64,000 bases of DNA from Zwartia panacis (GCF_030410395.1 NZ_JAUHHF010000004.1:239738-303737), one strand, 5' to 3'; positions 1 through 9,899 are shown, counted from the first letter of the stretch. The notes: generated by a model from the sequence alone, not told the origin. Numbers and translations are program-made.

Positions 1-353
1 TCGAGCACTTACCGCGAGTGGATATTGCCTATAGCTATGCCGGAGGAGATGGTGTAGCTGTGCAAGCTTTTATTCAAGCCGGGGCAAAAGGACTCGTTGG
101 TGCAGCATTCGCACCAGGACTCCTTTCTCCTGAAGAGTTTACCGCCATGGAATCTGCAGTTAAACAAGGTTTGGTCGTGGCAATTTCTTCACGTGCTGGC
201 TCGGGAAGAACCTTTGCACCAAGCAAAATGCGGGAGGCTGGCTTTATTCAGGCAGACAACCTCACGCCACAAAAAACCCGAATCCTCTTGGCGATGGCAC
301 TCACTCAAACAAAAGATCGTGCCGAGATTCAACGCATGTTTGACACATACTAG
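1..353 (+). CDS. L-asparaginase/glutaminase, C-terminal fragment
   Basis: Only the last ~117 codons are in the window; the reading frame runs open from base 3 and the gene begins upstream. The visible part matches the small C-terminal domain of bacterial type L-asparaginases: the LPRVDI-YSY stretch at the start, the G-VIAISSRAGSGR-like turn (VVAISSRAGSGR), and the GFIQADNL-PQK-RILL-MAL ending, followed by a final IQRMFDTY. Family members hydrolyse L-asparagine to aspartate and ammonia. The catalytic threonines lie in the N-terminal part, which is outside the window, so substrate and export cannot be judged. It converges on nudC with a 46-base gap in which I see no clear terminator. Confidence 0.85.
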   Translation, partial: EHLPRVDIAYSYAGGDGVAVQAFIQAGAKGLVGAAFAPGLLSPEEFTAMESAVKQGLVVAISSRAGSGRTFAPSKMREAGFIQADNLTPQKTRILLAMALTQTKDRAEIQRMFDTY

Positions 354-399
354 AGAACGAGCGGCTCGATATCAATTTACCAATGCTGATTGCCCGATA

Positions 400-1197
400 C
401 TACTGACCGGTGTACATACGCTGAGCTGTATGTATCCGGCAAGAGGCATCAATCAACTGTCTTGCAATGCTCACATGGTCGGGCAGTGGTGGCAAGGCAT
501 CGCGGGCAAACCATCCTGCCGCTTCGATTTCGCTTGGATCTGGTGTGATTTCTCCGCCGGCATAATCAGCAAAAAACGCAATCATGAGTGAATTGGGAAA
601 GGGCCACGATTGACTGGTGAAATAACGCAAATTCGTGATCTCCAGTCCCACCTCCTCGCGTACCTCGCGCACCGCGCATTGCTCCAAAGTCTCACCCGCC
701 TCCACAAACCCAGCCAGTGCACTGAATACTCCAGGACGAAAATGCGGGCTACGCGCCAACATTAACTCATCTCCTCGTTCAATCAATACCATCACGGCTG
801 GAGAAATGCGGGGGTATGCCACCAACCGGCAGGCGGGGCACTCCAGCGCGAACTCGGTTTTTTTCATGATGGTGGGTGTGCCACAATGCCCGCAAAATCG
901 ATGGTTTTTCTGCCAATCGATCATCTGGGTTCCGCGCCCCGCCAACGCAAATATTTCAGGGCCGGCAGATGCAAACAGGCTGCGCACCGGCCTGAGTTCT
1001 CCGGAAATATGGGCGGGAATCTCGGGGGTCTCAATTGCATAGCATGAGACTCCGTTCCAATGACCAATGTGCAAAGGCTGGTCCAAATCCAAGAAGTCAT
1101 CGTGCCGAGCACGGGGGAACGCCTCCCTTCCCTGCTCATCAATGGAAATCAGTACCTGATTGCCGCAGCGAATCAGCCAATAGCTTAAATCACTCAT
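400..1197 (-). CDS. nudC: NADH pyrophosphatase, Nudix family (NudC)
   Basis: 265 residues, the usual NudC length. NudC hydrolyses NAD(H) to NMN(H) and AMP and can remove NAD caps from RNA. Domains in order: an N-terminal domain; a zinc ribbon with Cys102, Cys105, Cys120 and Cys123; a complete Nudix box from Gly163 to Leu185 with Glu169 and the REVREEVGL core; then the NudC-specific motif at 195-203, here SQSWPFPNS. The family consensus is SQPWPFPxS, so the third position is Ser instead of Pro. Start ATG at 1197. It is divergent from the large oxidoreductase gene, sharing a ~110-base intergenic region. Assignment is secure from the three motifs together. Confidence 0.93.
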   Translation of the reverse strand: MSDLSYWLIRCGNQVLISIDEQGREAFPRARHDDFLDLDQPLHIGHWNGVSCYAIETPEIPAHISGELRPVRSLFASAGPEIFALAGRGTQMIDWQKNHRFCGHCGTPTIMKKTEFALECPACRLVAYPRISPAVMVLIERGDELMLARSPHFRPGVFSALAGFVEAGETLEQCAVREVREEVGLEITNLRYFTSQSWPFPNSLMIAFFADYAGGEITPDPSEIEAAGWFARDALPPLPDHVSIARQLIDASCRIHTAQRMYTGQ

Positions 1198-1221
1198 CTT
1201 GTCTCACTTGGGATGGATTGT

Positions 1222-1250
1222 TTGACAACATTGTATTCTGCGTCGATGAT
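1222..1250 (+). promoter_or_regulatory. candidate sigma-70 promoter for the 2-oxoacid oxidoreductase gene
   Basis: A perfect -35 hexamer TTGACA at 1222-1227 is followed after 17 bases by GATGAT (1245-1250; four of six match TATAAT). It lies 58 bases before the ATG at 1308 and is the only hexamer pair of this quality I see in the divergent nudC/oxidoreductase intergenic region. Prediction from sequence alone. Confidence 0.5.
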
Positions 1251-1307
1251 TAGGAGGAACGTTGCAAGAGTCGACGGGAAACCCTTTTGATCAAAGGAAA
1301 ATTACCC

Positions 1308-4300
1308 ATGAATGCACCTCTGACCGAGTCCACTCACAAGGTGATCGACAAGGTATCACTCGAAGATAAATATACACAAGAGCGCGGCCGGGCGTTTATG
1401 AGCGGGGTTCAAGCTCTGGTCAGGCTTCCTATGGTTCAACAACTGCGCGATGCGCAAGCCGGACTACAGACCGCTGGTTTTATCAGCGGCTACCGTGGAA
1501 GCCCCTTGGGAGGCTATGATCAGGCGCTCTGGAAGGCGTCTGATCATCTCAAAAAACACAATATTGTCTTTCAGCCTGGCGTCAACGAGGAACTCGCTGC
1601 TACAGCCGTTTGGGGAACCCAGCAGGTCGAACTCTTTCCGGAACAAAAAAAATACGATGGTGTTTTTGGAATTTGGTACGGTAAAGGACCGGGAGTCGAT
1701 CGCTGTTCCGATGTGTTCAAACATGCAAATATGGCTGGCACTTCACCTCACGGCGGTGTGATTGCGATTGCAGGGGATGATCACATTGCTAAAAGTTCGA
1801 CAGCCGCCCATCAGAGTGACCATATTTTCAAAGCCTGCGGACTGCCGGTATTTTTCCCGAGCGATGTTCAAGGGATCCTTGACATGGGTCTGCATGCGTT
1901 TGCCCTAAGTCGCTTCTCCGGTCTTTGGTCCGGCATGAAGACTATCCAGGAAGTCGTTGAATCAAGCGCAAGTGTGGATGTCGACTTAGACCGGGTTCGC
2001 ATCATATTGCCCGAAGACTTTCTACTGCCAGAAGGCGGGCTGCATATTCGCTGGCCTGACGCACCACTCGCTCAAGAGGCTCGCCTGATGGAGTACAAGT
2101 GGTACGCAGCTCTCGCATACATTCGAGCCAACAAACTGAACCATACCGTCATTCAGGGGCCCCATGATCGACTGGGCATCATGGCCAGTGGTAAAGCATA
2201 CCGAGACACTTGTCAGGCATTGATAGATTTGGGTTTGACGCACGAAGTCTGCAGAGATATCGGATTACGCGTGCATCAGGTCAATGTCGTCTGGCCACTC
2301 GAAGCAAGTACGACCCGGGAGTTCGCTCTAGGTCTCGAAGAAATTTTAGTCGTCGAAGAAAAACGCCAAGTCATTGAGTATCAGCTTAAAGAAGAGCTTT
2401 ACAACTGGCGGCCTGACACACGGCCGGATGTTTTAGGCAAGTTTGATCAACCCGACAATGATCACAGCGGTGGTGAATGGGCAAGATCAAACCCTGCTGG
2501 CCACTGGCTGTTGCGCGCAAACGCCGACTTGAGTCCAGCGATCATTGCACAGGCGATCGCCAAAAGGTTGTTACGCCGGCCCCTGCCAGATTCAGTTCGT
2601 GCAAGCATTCATGCGCGCCTGGCAGTGATCGAGGCTAAACAGCGCTCCCTTCAAGTGGTTGATCCGACTGTCGGAGAACGGCCGCCCTGGTTCTGTAGTG
2701 GCTGTCCACACAGCACCAGCACACGTGTACCTGAAGGTAGTCGAGCCATGGCTGGAATCGGCTGCCACTACATGGTGTTGTGGATGGACAGATCCACCTC
2801 GACCTTTACCCAAATGGGCGGCGAAGGCGCACCCTGGGTAGGCCAGTCTCACTTTGTCAAAGATCAACATGTCTTTGCCAATATTGGCGATGGCACTTGG
2901 TTCCACAGCGGCTCGCTGGCGATTCGTCAGGCCGTGGTAGCTGGTGTCAATATCACTTACAAAATTCTTTACAACGATGCCGTTGCGATGACCGGCGGGC
3001 AACAAGTGGGTGAACGTCCAGAGGGATTGACTACTCCGCAAATTGTCAAAAGCTGTATTGCAGAAGGCGTCAAACGTGTGGCGGTCGTCACAGACGATCC
3101 GCAGCGTTATGATGGTGTCGAGCTTGAACTAGGCGTTCAAGTCTGGCATCGAGACGACCTTGATCAGGTTCAGCGCTTATTTAGAGAGATCCCAGGCACG
3201 ACTGTCATTGTCTACGACCAGACCTGCGCCACCGAAAAAAGAAGAAGACGGAAAGCTGGAAAGCTCGAAGATCCAAAACGGATTGTCGTCATTAACGAAC
3301 TGGTATGCGAAGGCTGCGGAGATTGTTCGGTCAAGAGTAATTGTCTGTCAGTCGAACCTCTGGAGACGGAATTTGGACGCAAACGTCAAATTAATCTCAG
3401 CAGTTGCAACAAGGACGAATCATGCCTAAAAGGGTTTTGTCCAAGTTTTGTCGTACTTGAAAATGCAACGAGACGCCGACCTGAATCGGTCTCTCAATCG
3501 GTTACACCGCCTACTCTGCCTATGCCCGTCGTCCCAGACTGCCTGGAACCTTACAGGATTGTTGTCGCGGGCGTTGGAGGGACAGGTGTCATCACGATCG
3601 GTCAGTTACTGGGTGTGGCCGCGCATATCGAAGGCAAAGGAGTGATTACGCAAGATTCAGCAGGGCTCGCGCAAAAAGGGGGATCGACATGGAGTCACGT
3701 GCAGATCGCGCAATTACCCGAGTCATTATGCGCGACAAAAGTCGATATCGCCAAAGCTGATTTGATTATGGCCTGTGATGGCGTGGTTGCGGCAAATCCG
3801 ACCACAATGGCACTCATGCAAATGAATCAAACTCGCATTGCACTCAATCATCACGACACGCCCACTGCTGGTTTCGTACAAAATCCGGACTGGCGCTCCA
3901 CCAACACCCATTGCGCCACTGCGCTTTCCAATGCGGTGGGTCAAGATCAGCTGGCCAGTATCGATGCGAGTGCGATCGCTGCTGAAAAATTAGGTGATTC
4001 AATTTATGCCAATCCGTTACTACTGGGTTTTTGTTGGCAAAAGGGTTGGATACCACTCTCGCGCGATTCTTTAATCCAGGCTTTAAGACTCAATGCTGTT
4101 CAAGTAGAACGAAATTTGATGGCGTTTGAATGGGGACGAGCAGCCGCTCATGATGAAAAACTTTTGCACAGACCCGTCAACGAGCACCCTGTTCTGTTTA
4201 AATCCAAACAAACACTTGAACAGATTGTTCATATACGGGAGACCTTTTTAACGCGCTATCAAAGCGCCCGTTATGCAAAAGAATATCGCGATTTTGTTGA

Positions 4301-4874
4301 GCAAGTTTTAAAGGTCGAACAAGCAAACAACACGGAATCAGATCGGTCAAGACCGCGACTGTCTGAGGCCGTTGCGAAATATCTTTTTAAACTGATGGCT
4401 TATAAAGATGAGTATGAAGTCGCACGCCTGCATACTGATGATAGTTTTGTGTCCAAAATGAAGGAGCAGTTTGAGCCAGGATTTCATATCACGCATTATC
4501 TGGCCCCCCCACTGCTTTCTAAATTTGACTCGAGAGGAGAACCTCTCAAACGACGTTTCGGAACGTGGATACGACCTCTTTTTTATGGTCTTCGGCACTT
4601 TAAATTTTTAAGAGGTTCTTTTTTTGATCCCTTTGGCTACAGCAAAGAGCGAAGAACAGAACGTGCATTAATCGCTGAATACAAATTTTGCATTCAAGCT
4701 ATTCTTCCTCAACTCAGTTCAAAAAATATCGATCTGGCAGTTCAAATTGCCTCGATCCCCGAACAAATTCGTGGTTATGGCCATGTCAAAGAGAAAAATC
4801 TCGAGCAAGCAAAAATCAAAACAACGGCCCTACTTGAACAATGGAGAAATCAGCAAAAGTCCCAGACAAAATGA
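1308..4874 (+). CDS. indolepyruvate ferredoxin oxidoreductase family protein (fused alpha/beta/gamma)
   Basis: 1188 residues from ATG 1308, chosen over TTG 1287 because AAAGGAAAA sits at a normal distance before it. This is a single-chain 2-oxoacid:acceptor oxidoreductase of the IorAB-fusion type, which decarboxylates arylpyruvates to aryl-acetyl-CoA with thiamine diphosphate. Visible parts: the N-terminal pyrimidine-binding domain with SGYRGSPLGGYD; the thiamine-diphosphate motif GDGTWFHSG near residue 527; a cysteine cluster (VCEGCGDC, then SSCNKDESCLKGFC) from about residue 666 for one or more Fe-S clusters; and the gamma-type domain GVGGTGVITIG near 754 with the DSAGLAQKGGS loop. A long C-terminal region of unassigned fold follows. 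The true substrate (indolepyruvate, phenylpyruvate or another) cannot be read from sequence. Stands alone. Confidence 0.85.
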   Translation: MNAPLTESTHKVIDKVSLEDKYTQERGRAFMSGVQALVRLPMVQQLRDAQAGLQTAGFISGYRGSPLGGYDQALWKASDHLKKHNIVFQPGVNEELAATAVWGTQQVELFPEQKKYDGVFGIWYGKGPGVDRCSDVFKHANMAGTSPHGGVIAIAGDDHIAKSSTAAHQSDHIFKACGLPVFFPSDVQGILDMGLHAFALSRFSGLWSGMKTIQEVVESSASVDVDLDRVRIILPEDFLLPEGGLHIRWPDAPLAQEARLMEYKWYAALAYIRANKLNHTVIQGPHDRLGIMASGKAYRDTCQALIDLGLTHEVCRDIGLRVHQVNVVWPLEASTTREFALGLEEILVVEEKRQVIEYQLKEELYNWRPDTRPDVLGKFDQPDNDHSGGEWARSNPAGHWLLRANADLSPAIIAQAIAKRLLRRPLPDSVRASIHARLAVIEAKQRSLQVVDPTVGERPPWFCSGCPHSTSTRVPEGSRAMAGIGCHYMVLWMDRSTSTFTQMGGEGAPWVGQSHFVKDQHVFANIGDGTWFHSGSLAIRQAVVAGVNITYKILYNDAVAMTGGQQVGERPEGLTTPQIVKSCIAEGVKRVAVVTDDPQRYDGVELELGVQVWHRDDLDQVQRLFREIPGTTVIVYDQTCATEKRRRRKAGKLEDPKRIVVINELVCEGCGDCSVKSNCLSVEPLETEFGRKRQINLSSCNKDESCLKGFCPSFVVLENATRRRPESVSQSVTPPTLPMPVVPDCLEPYRIVVAGVGGTGVITIGQLLGVAAHIEGKGVITQDSAGLAQKGGSTWSHVQIAQLPESLCATKVDIAKADLIMACDGVVAANPTTMALMQMNQTRIALNHHDTPTAGFVQNPDWRSTNTHCATALSNAVGQDQLASIDASAIAAEKLGDSIYANPLLLGFCWQKGWIPLSRDSLIQALRLNAVQVERNLMAFEWGRAAAHDEKLLHRPVNEHPVLFKSKQTLEQIVHIRETFLTRYQSARYAKEYRDFVEQVLKVEQANNTESDRSRPRLSEAVAKYLFKLMAYKDEYEVARLHTDDSFVSKMKEQFEPGFHITHYLAPPLLSKFDSRGEPLKRRFGTWIRPLFYGLRHFKFLRGSFFDPFGYSKERRTERALIAEYKFCIQAILPQLSSKNIDLAVQIASIPEQIRGYGHVKEKNLEQAKIKTTALLEQWRNQQKSQTK

Positions 4875-4889
4875 AATGATGAGTGACGC

Positions 4890-6095
4890 TTAAATAGTCT
4901 CATTAAAGAGCTCTCGCCCAATCAGCATTCGTCGTATTTCACTGGTGCCTGCACCGATTTCATAAAGCTTGGCATCTCGCCAAAGTCGGCCTGTCGGATA
5001 GTCATTGATGTAACCGTTACCACCCAAGATCTGGATGGCTTCTCCAGCCATCCAGGTCGCCTTTTCCGCGCAGTACAAAATCACACCCGCAGCATCTTTT
5101 CGCATCCCACGCTGAGATCTTGAGGGCACCTGATCAGTGGAGTCTGTTGATCGCGAGTCTAATGTTCGACCCACCGCATAACAATACGACCGACAAGCAG
5201 AATATGTCGTGTACATATCCGCCAGCTTTCCTTGGATCAATTGAAACTCACCAATTGCCTGACCAAACTGTCGACGCTCATGCACATAGGGCATCACGAC
5301 ATCTAGGCAAGCCCCCATAATCCCAAGCGGTCCCGCGGCGAGGACGGCACGCTCATAATCCAGACCGCTCATCAATACCTGAACACCACCATCGAGTTGA
5401 CCCAGGATATTTTCTGCAGGAACAAAGACATTATCAAATACTAACTCGCCCGTATGCGACCCTCTCATCCCCAATTTGTCGAGACGTTGGGCAACTGAAA
5501 ATCCTGGCATATCGCGGTCTATCAGAAAGGCTGTGATTCCACGGGCATTTTTATCAGGATCCGTTTTAGCGTAGACCACTAAAGTCTGAGCATCAGGGCC
5601 ATTGGTAATCCACATTTTCGTGCCATTCAGGCGATATCCCGCTCCATCAGCAATTGCACGCAGCCTCATGCCCACAACATCCGAGCCCGCCTCAGGCTCA
5701 CTCATCGCTAACGCTCCAATATGCTCGCCTGAAATCAGCTTGGGAAGTAATCGGGCGCGTTGAGCATCCGTTCCATTACGCATAATCTGGTTCACGCATA
5801 GATTAGAGTGGGCACCATAGGAGAGTCCGACAGAGGCTGATGCCCGCGAGATTTCCTCCATAACCACCATATGAGCGAGATAGCCCATTCCAGCGCCGCC
5901 ATACTCAGGACTCGCTGTCACGCCAAGCAGCCCCATATCCCCCATTTTGCGCCAGAGATCCATTGGAAACTGATCATCGCGGTCAAGTTGAGCCGCGCGA
6001 GGCGCGATTTCATTTTCGGCAAACTCCCGAACAGCTATCCGTAGGGCATTGATTTCATCAGGCAAGCCAAAATCGAGTTCATGCATCGATAACAT
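4890..6095 (-). CDS. isovaleryl-CoA dehydrogenase
   Basis: 401 residues from ATG 6095, chosen because GAGG lies eight bases upstream; the frame is open to a TTG at 6170 but that part overlaps the upstream aldolase gene. FAD enzyme of leucine breakdown, isovaleryl-CoA to 3-methylcrotonyl-CoA, passing electrons to ETF. It shows the acyl-CoA dehydrogenase signatures ([13 protein letters not shown] at 127-139 and the [29 protein letters not shown] ending). Glu248 in [14 protein letters not shown] is at the position used as catalytic base by isovaleryl-CoA dehydrogenases, which separates it from the other family members. An extra Ser/Arg-rich stretch (about residues 298-315) interrupts the helical domain. 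It follows the aldolase gene by 22 bases, so one transcript is likely. No methylcrotonyl-CoA carboxylase genes are nearby. Confidence 0.9.
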   Translation of the reverse strand: MLSMHELDFGLPDEINALRIAVREFAENEIAPRAAQLDRDDQFPMDLWRKMGDMGLLGVTASPEYGGAGMGYLAHMVVMEEISRASASVGLSYGAHSNLCVNQIMRNGTDAQRARLLPKLISGEHIGALAMSEPEAGSDVVGMRLRAIADGAGYRLNGTKMWITNGPDAQTLVVYAKTDPDKNARGITAFLIDRDMPGFSVAQRLDKLGMRGSHTGELVFDNVFVPAENILGQLDGGVQVLMSGLDYERAVLAAGPLGIMGACLDVVMPYVHERRQFGQAIGEFQLIQGKLADMYTTYSACRSYCYAVGRTLDSRSTDSTDQVPSRSQRGMRKDAAGVILYCAEKATWMAGEAIQILGGNGYINDYPTGRLWRDAKLYEIGAGTSEIRRMLIGRELFNETI

Positions 6096-6117
6096 TTGCT
6101 TTACCTCACATATATAT

Positions 6118-6849
6118 CTAAAGGGTTCGACCCAGCGCTTTGAAAAACAACTCGGACTGTAGTCTCTCACCTAAAGTTTGTTCTCCAACTCGCTGAGCAA
6201 GCTTCGCATCAACAGGCTCAAGCGGCAACCCGGAGGACATTGCCAGGACTTGCATCATGCATGCACGCTCGAGAAAATATAAATCGTCATAGGCATAATC
6301 CACACGCTCGCCGCAGACCACAACACCATGGTTACCGAGAAAAACCACATCGGCTCCATTCATGGCACGTGCGATACGTTCACCTTCCCCAGTATCCAAC
6401 GCCAATCCATTGTAATGAGCGTCGATTGCGACACGCCCATGAAAACGCATCGCGTTTTGCGACAAGGTGGTATCAAGCGCGCGCTGTCGCGTCAGTGTCA
6501 GTGCCGTGGCATACGGCATGTGTGTATGCAGGACGCATTTTTTTTTGGCGATACGGTGAACTGCAGCATGAATAAACATCGCAGTGGGTTCCACGGGATG
6601 TCGCCCCGCCAGAATCTCACCTTGTTCGTCAATCATCACGATGTCTTCAGCTTGTATCTCGCTCCACAGCAAACCTCTCGGGTTCAATAAAAATCGACCA
6701 CTATCATCCGGAAGTTCAACGCTGAAATGATTACAGACCCCTTCAGATAATCCGTGATGGGCAGCGGCACGCAAAGCAAGCGCCAAATCCTCTCTTAAGG
6801 CACGAATTGCGGGCGAGTCGAAATCTTCTTCGTGCATGTTTGTTGTCAT
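6118..6849 (-). CDS. class II aldolase/adducin family protein
   Basis: 243 residues; start ATG 6849 is preceded by AAGGAGAA. Class II aldolases and related epimerases use a divalent metal to cleave or rearrange sugar phosphates and other hydroxy-oxo acids. Candidate metal ligands are His108 and His110 ([11 protein letters not shown]) and His174 (GNHGVVV), and Glu87 in [15 protein letters not shown] is placed like the catalytic acid. It is the first gene of a two-gene unit with isovaleryl-CoA dehydrogenase, 22 bases away. That pairing hints at a role in branched acyl or hydroxy-acid metabolism rather than in a sugar pathway, but the substrate cannot be named. Confidence 0.85.
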   Translation of the reverse strand: MTTNMHEEDFDSPAIRALREDLALALRAAAHHGLSEGVCNHFSVELPDDSGRFLLNPRGLLWSEIQAEDIVMIDEQGEILAGRHPVEPTAMFIHAAVHRIAKKKCVLHTHMPYATALTLTRQRALDTTLSQNAMRFHGRVAIDAHYNGLALDTGEGERIARAMNGADVVFLGNHGVVVCGERVDYAYDDLYFLERACMMQVLAMSSGLPLEPVDAKLAQRVGEQTLGERLQSELFFKALGRTL

Positions 6850-6889
6850 CTCAGTTCTCCTTGAATCATTTTATGAGTGATTTTGCGCC

Positions 6890-8809
6890 TCAATGTTGAT
6901 CAAGCGCCTTTTGAATGTAGTGTGGGGAAATGCTCGTGCGCGGAACTTTGAATGTGAACCAGCTCCGAACGTCTTCTTCAAGTCCAATTCCGTGCATGAA
7001 GTTATAGATAGCCTTACGCAAACCCACTCCAAGAGCTGCATGATCTACGTTAGTCGGATCGTTAAAGGCAATATCATTTTTAGCAAAGCTGACTGGCGGT
7101 AAAGATTCCAGGGTGACACCATACTGATCAGGATTCAGACCGACGGGCGAATGTACGGTACAAGTAAAGCGGTGAAAAAAACCACTTTGGATGCAACCAT
7201 TTTCAAATAACTGGCGGACGTACTCCAGTGCATCGACAGTGTCCTGAACGGTTTGTGTGGGAAAACCATACATCAGGTATGCGTGTACCAATACCCCAGC
7301 ATCGCTAAATGCTCGGGTCACCCGTGCAACTTGATCAACAGAGACCCCTTTTTTCATCAGACTCAACAATCGATCAGATGCGACCTCAAGTCCTCCAGAA
7401 ACCGCAATACAACCACTTTGCGCGAGTAATTGACATAGTTCTGGAGTGAAAGTCTTTTCAAATCGGATGTTGCCCCACCAGGAAATATTCAAATCACGCT
7501 TGATCAACTCCAGTGCGAGAGATTTCAAGGCTTTAGGAGGAGCAGCCTCGTCGACAAAATGAAAACCTGTCTGTCCGGTTTCCCGAACAATGGCCTCGAT
7601 TCGGTCAGCAAGTACTTCCGCAGATGCCGTTTCATACCGTCCGATGTAGTCGAGACTGACATCACAAAAACTGCACTTTTTCCAATAACATCCGTGGGCG
7701 ACCGTCAATTTATTCCAACGACCATCACTCCAAAGACGATGCATTGGATTGAGCATATCTAGTAGAGACAAATAACTCGCTAGAGGCAAACCGTCCCAAG
7801 TCGGAGTTCCGACCTCCTCGAATGGCACCTCAGGCTCGACCATATTGATATAACGGACAAGACCAGTTTCAGGATCACGCAAAAAAGTTCGCACAAGACG
7901 TTGTTGAGACCGTTTACCAGTCAAATATTCGAAAAGTGCAAGCAAGGGTCGCTCACCCGCGTCAAGCGTCACAAAATCGACAAAATCGAACACTCTGGAT
8001 TCTTTCAGCTCGCGCAATTCAGTGTTCACAAAACCCCCGCCTAAGATAATTTTTATCTCAGGATAATGGGCCTTAATGGTCTGAGCAATCCTGAACGCTG
8101 CATAAACCGTTCCAGGAAAAGGGACTGACAGCAATACGACAGTCGGTGCGTGCTTGTTGATGGCGTCTAAAGTCAGCTTTTCAAGATATTCATCTACAAG
8201 CGTTTTGGGTGCAGCCAATGCCAGTGCCAAGGGTTCAAACGTGGCTTGACTCGCGGAAAGTGACTCGCCATAGCGAACAAACTCAAAACGAGAATCAATG
8301 GCATCTTTTAGAACATCTGCAAGATCATTCAAATATAAAGTGGCCAAATGCTTGGCACGATCTTGCATGCCAAGCGCGCCAAATGCCCAGCCCAGAGGAT
8401 CGCCTGTTTCATCATCAACATAGGCATCTAATGAGGAAAATCGAGGGCCTTCAGGCAAATACTGTCTCGAAACGATACGATGAGCGAGTGTTGAATCCCG
8501 ACCTTGCAGAAAGGCAATAACGGCATCAATTGTCTTAATGTAACGATTGCGCTGTGCAACAAATGCTTGCAGTGATTGGCTACGCTTTCGTGGCGCAATC
8601 GACTCTACTTTAAGTGCAACTTCCTTTAAACCTGTCGAACTCAAAAGCCGCAGCACAAGAGAAAGAGCCAGATCTTCTTGAACAGCATGAATATCACGCG
8701 AACGCAAAAAACCCGTTAAATAAGCGGTCGAGGGATAAGGCGTGTTGAGTTGCGTCATCGGAGGGATCACGGACAACACACGTAAAGTCGCCAAACTGGC
8801 TAGGGGCAT
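6890..8809 (-). CDS. B12-binding radical SAM protein
   Basis: 639 residues. The N-terminal half is a cobalamin-binding-like Rossmann domain that opens with VLSVIPPMTQLNTPYPSTAYL and contains the strand/loop KIILGGGFVNTEL. The C-terminal half is a radical SAM barrel with the cysteines at 374, 379 and 382 in HGCYWKKCSFCD, i.e. Cx4Cx2C rather than the canonical Cx3Cx2C, followed by FHFVDEAAPP and a GGLEVASDRLL segment. Such proteins catalyse radical methylations or rearrangements on unknown substrates. Start ATG 8809 is kept because the conserved domain begins within ten residues of it; the ribosome-binding site is weak. It has no obvious functional partner: the next gene in its direction is the aldolase, 40 bases on. 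Confidence 0.82.
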   Translation of the reverse strand: MPLASLATLRVLSVIPPMTQLNTPYPSTAYLTGFLRSRDIHAVQEDLALSLVLRLLSSTGLKEVALKVESIAPRKRSQSLQAFVAQRNRYIKTIDAVIAFLQGRDSTLAHRIVSRQYLPEGPRFSSLDAYVDDETGDPLGWAFGALGMQDRAKHLATLYLNDLADVLKDAIDSRFEFVRYGESLSASQATFEPLALALAAPKTLVDEYLEKLTLDAINKHAPTVVLLSVPFPGTVYAAFRIAQTIKAHYPEIKIILGGGFVNTELRELKESRVFDFVDFVTLDAGERPLLALFEYLTGKRSQQRLVRTFLRDPETGLVRYINMVEPEVPFEEVGTPTWDGLPLASYLSLLDMLNPMHRLWSDGRWNKLTVAHGCYWKKCSFCDVSLDYIGRYETASAEVLADRIEAIVRETGQTGFHFVDEAAPPKALKSLALELIKRDLNISWWGNIRFEKTFTPELCQLLAQSGCIAVSGGLEVASDRLLSLMKKGVSVDQVARVTRAFSDAGVLVHAYLMYGFPTQTVQDTVDALEYVRQLFENGCIQSGFFHRFTCTVHSPVGLNPDQYGVTLESLPPVSFAKNDIAFNDPTNVDHAALGVGLRKAIYNFMHGIGLEEDVRSWFTFKVPRTSISPHYIQKALDQH

Positions 8810-8921
8810 AATTAAAGACTCAGCTCTGAAGAGCTCAGTATAAATCCGCTTCGAGTCAATATTGAGTCGAAACAGAATACCGCAGCTATGATAGGCGTTT
8901 GTGGCTCAATACTATTTTCAC

Positions 8922-9899
8922 ATGATAAGAATTGCAACGATCTTAATGGCTCTCTGGTCAGGGGCAGGTGTCGCAGCAAGTTTTGACTGCAAACAAGCCA
9001 AAAGTAATATGGAAAAAGCAATATGTGAGAATACCCAGCTCTCTCAGCTGGATGAGAAACTTGCCTTTGAATACAAAGCGGCTCGTTCGAAACTATCTCT
9101 AGAATCGAATCAAGCACTCGTCAAAAGCCAACGATCCTGGCTTCGCTTTACTTCAACATATTGTTTTATAGACATGGACGCATCGCCCGCTTCTTCGGAC
9201 GATGCGAAAAATTGTCTTGTGAGTGCATTTCAAGAGCGAGTAAAAGACCTTGAAAGAACGGGTAACAAAATCGGTGAATTTAAAACGTACACAGCGATTG
9301 ATCACCATATACAGATAGCAAAAGAACAGAAAACTGTTTATACGATTGAGCGAAAATTCATGCAAGTTGATGATGCAACACCATCTGGCAATCGCTTAAA
9401 TGAATTTCTCAAGTTCAAAGATCAAGCCGATCTGCCAGATGGCAGAGGGACTGAAAGTTACGATACTAGAGTGACACAAATTGCACCTGATTGGTTTTAT
9501 AAACAAGTATCGAGCAAGATTTTCACTGGTGCATATCCTACCAGCGAGACGGAATGCGGACTCTATTCAATTTCAAATGAGAAACCACTGAGGTTGTCAG
9601 ATATTTTTAAAGGACAAGCATGGCAGAAGATCTTTGAAACAGAGACCAAAACACACTTTATTGAACTTGCAAAAAGAGAAAAAGACTTTGACATGACGAT
9701 GATTCATGATTTTCATCCTCGTACATTCAAGCCCTCTTCTCCCTTTACTTATTGCCTAAACAAAAATGGAATCGAACTAACAGGATTTCTCCCACATGCC
9801 GTTAGAGCCTATGACGGTGTTACCATCACCTGGAAGTCATTAGAAAGCGTGACAACACCATACGCACAAGAACAAATAAAAAATCTAAGTTCGCTGTGA
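8922..9899 (+). CDS. secreted LprI-type (DUF1311) protein
   Basis: 325 residues from ATG 8922; a GTG at 8901 would add seven. ATG is preferred because the sequence after it is a clean signal peptide (MIRIATILMALWSGAGVAA, then SFDC). The mature N-terminus is an LprI/DUF1311 domain: FDCKQAKSNMEKAICENTQLSQLDEKL, the SQRSWLR motif, and paired cysteines. Some LprI proteins inhibit lysozyme. The remaining ~200 residues (the ECGLYSISNEKPLRLSDIFKG segment) resemble the RsiV/DUF3298 fold family, which I infer weakly. Single gene between two minus-strand genes; it looks more A+T-rich than its neighbours. A periplasmic, possibly lysozyme- or cell-wall-related, function is inference. Confidence 0.72.
   Translation: MIRIATILMALWSGAGVAASFDCKQAKSNMEKAICENTQLSQLDEKLAFEYKAARSKLSLESNQALVKSQRSWLRFTSTYCFIDMDASPASSDDAKNCLVSAFQERVKDLERTGNKIGEFKTYTAIDHHIQIAKEQKTVYTIERKFMQVDDATPSGNRLNEFLKFKDQADLPDGRGTESYDTRVTQIAPDWFYKQVSSKIFTGAYPTSETECGLYSISNEKPLRLSDIFKGQAWQKIFETETKTHFIELAKREKDFDMTMIHDFHPRTFKPSSPFTYCLNKNGIELTGFLPHAVRAYDGVTITWKSLESVTTPYAQEQIKNLSSL

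Noticed and set aside
4890..6170. Longer N-terminus of isovaleryl-CoA dehydrogenase (TTG at 6170)
   Set aside because: It would overlap the aldolase gene, and the ATG at 6095 has a good ribosome-binding site and starts at the conserved domain.
8812..9117. 101-codon open frame on the minus strand over the LprI-type gene start
   Set aside because: Overlaps a well supported signal-peptide gene, has no recognisable domain and poor composition; a shadow.
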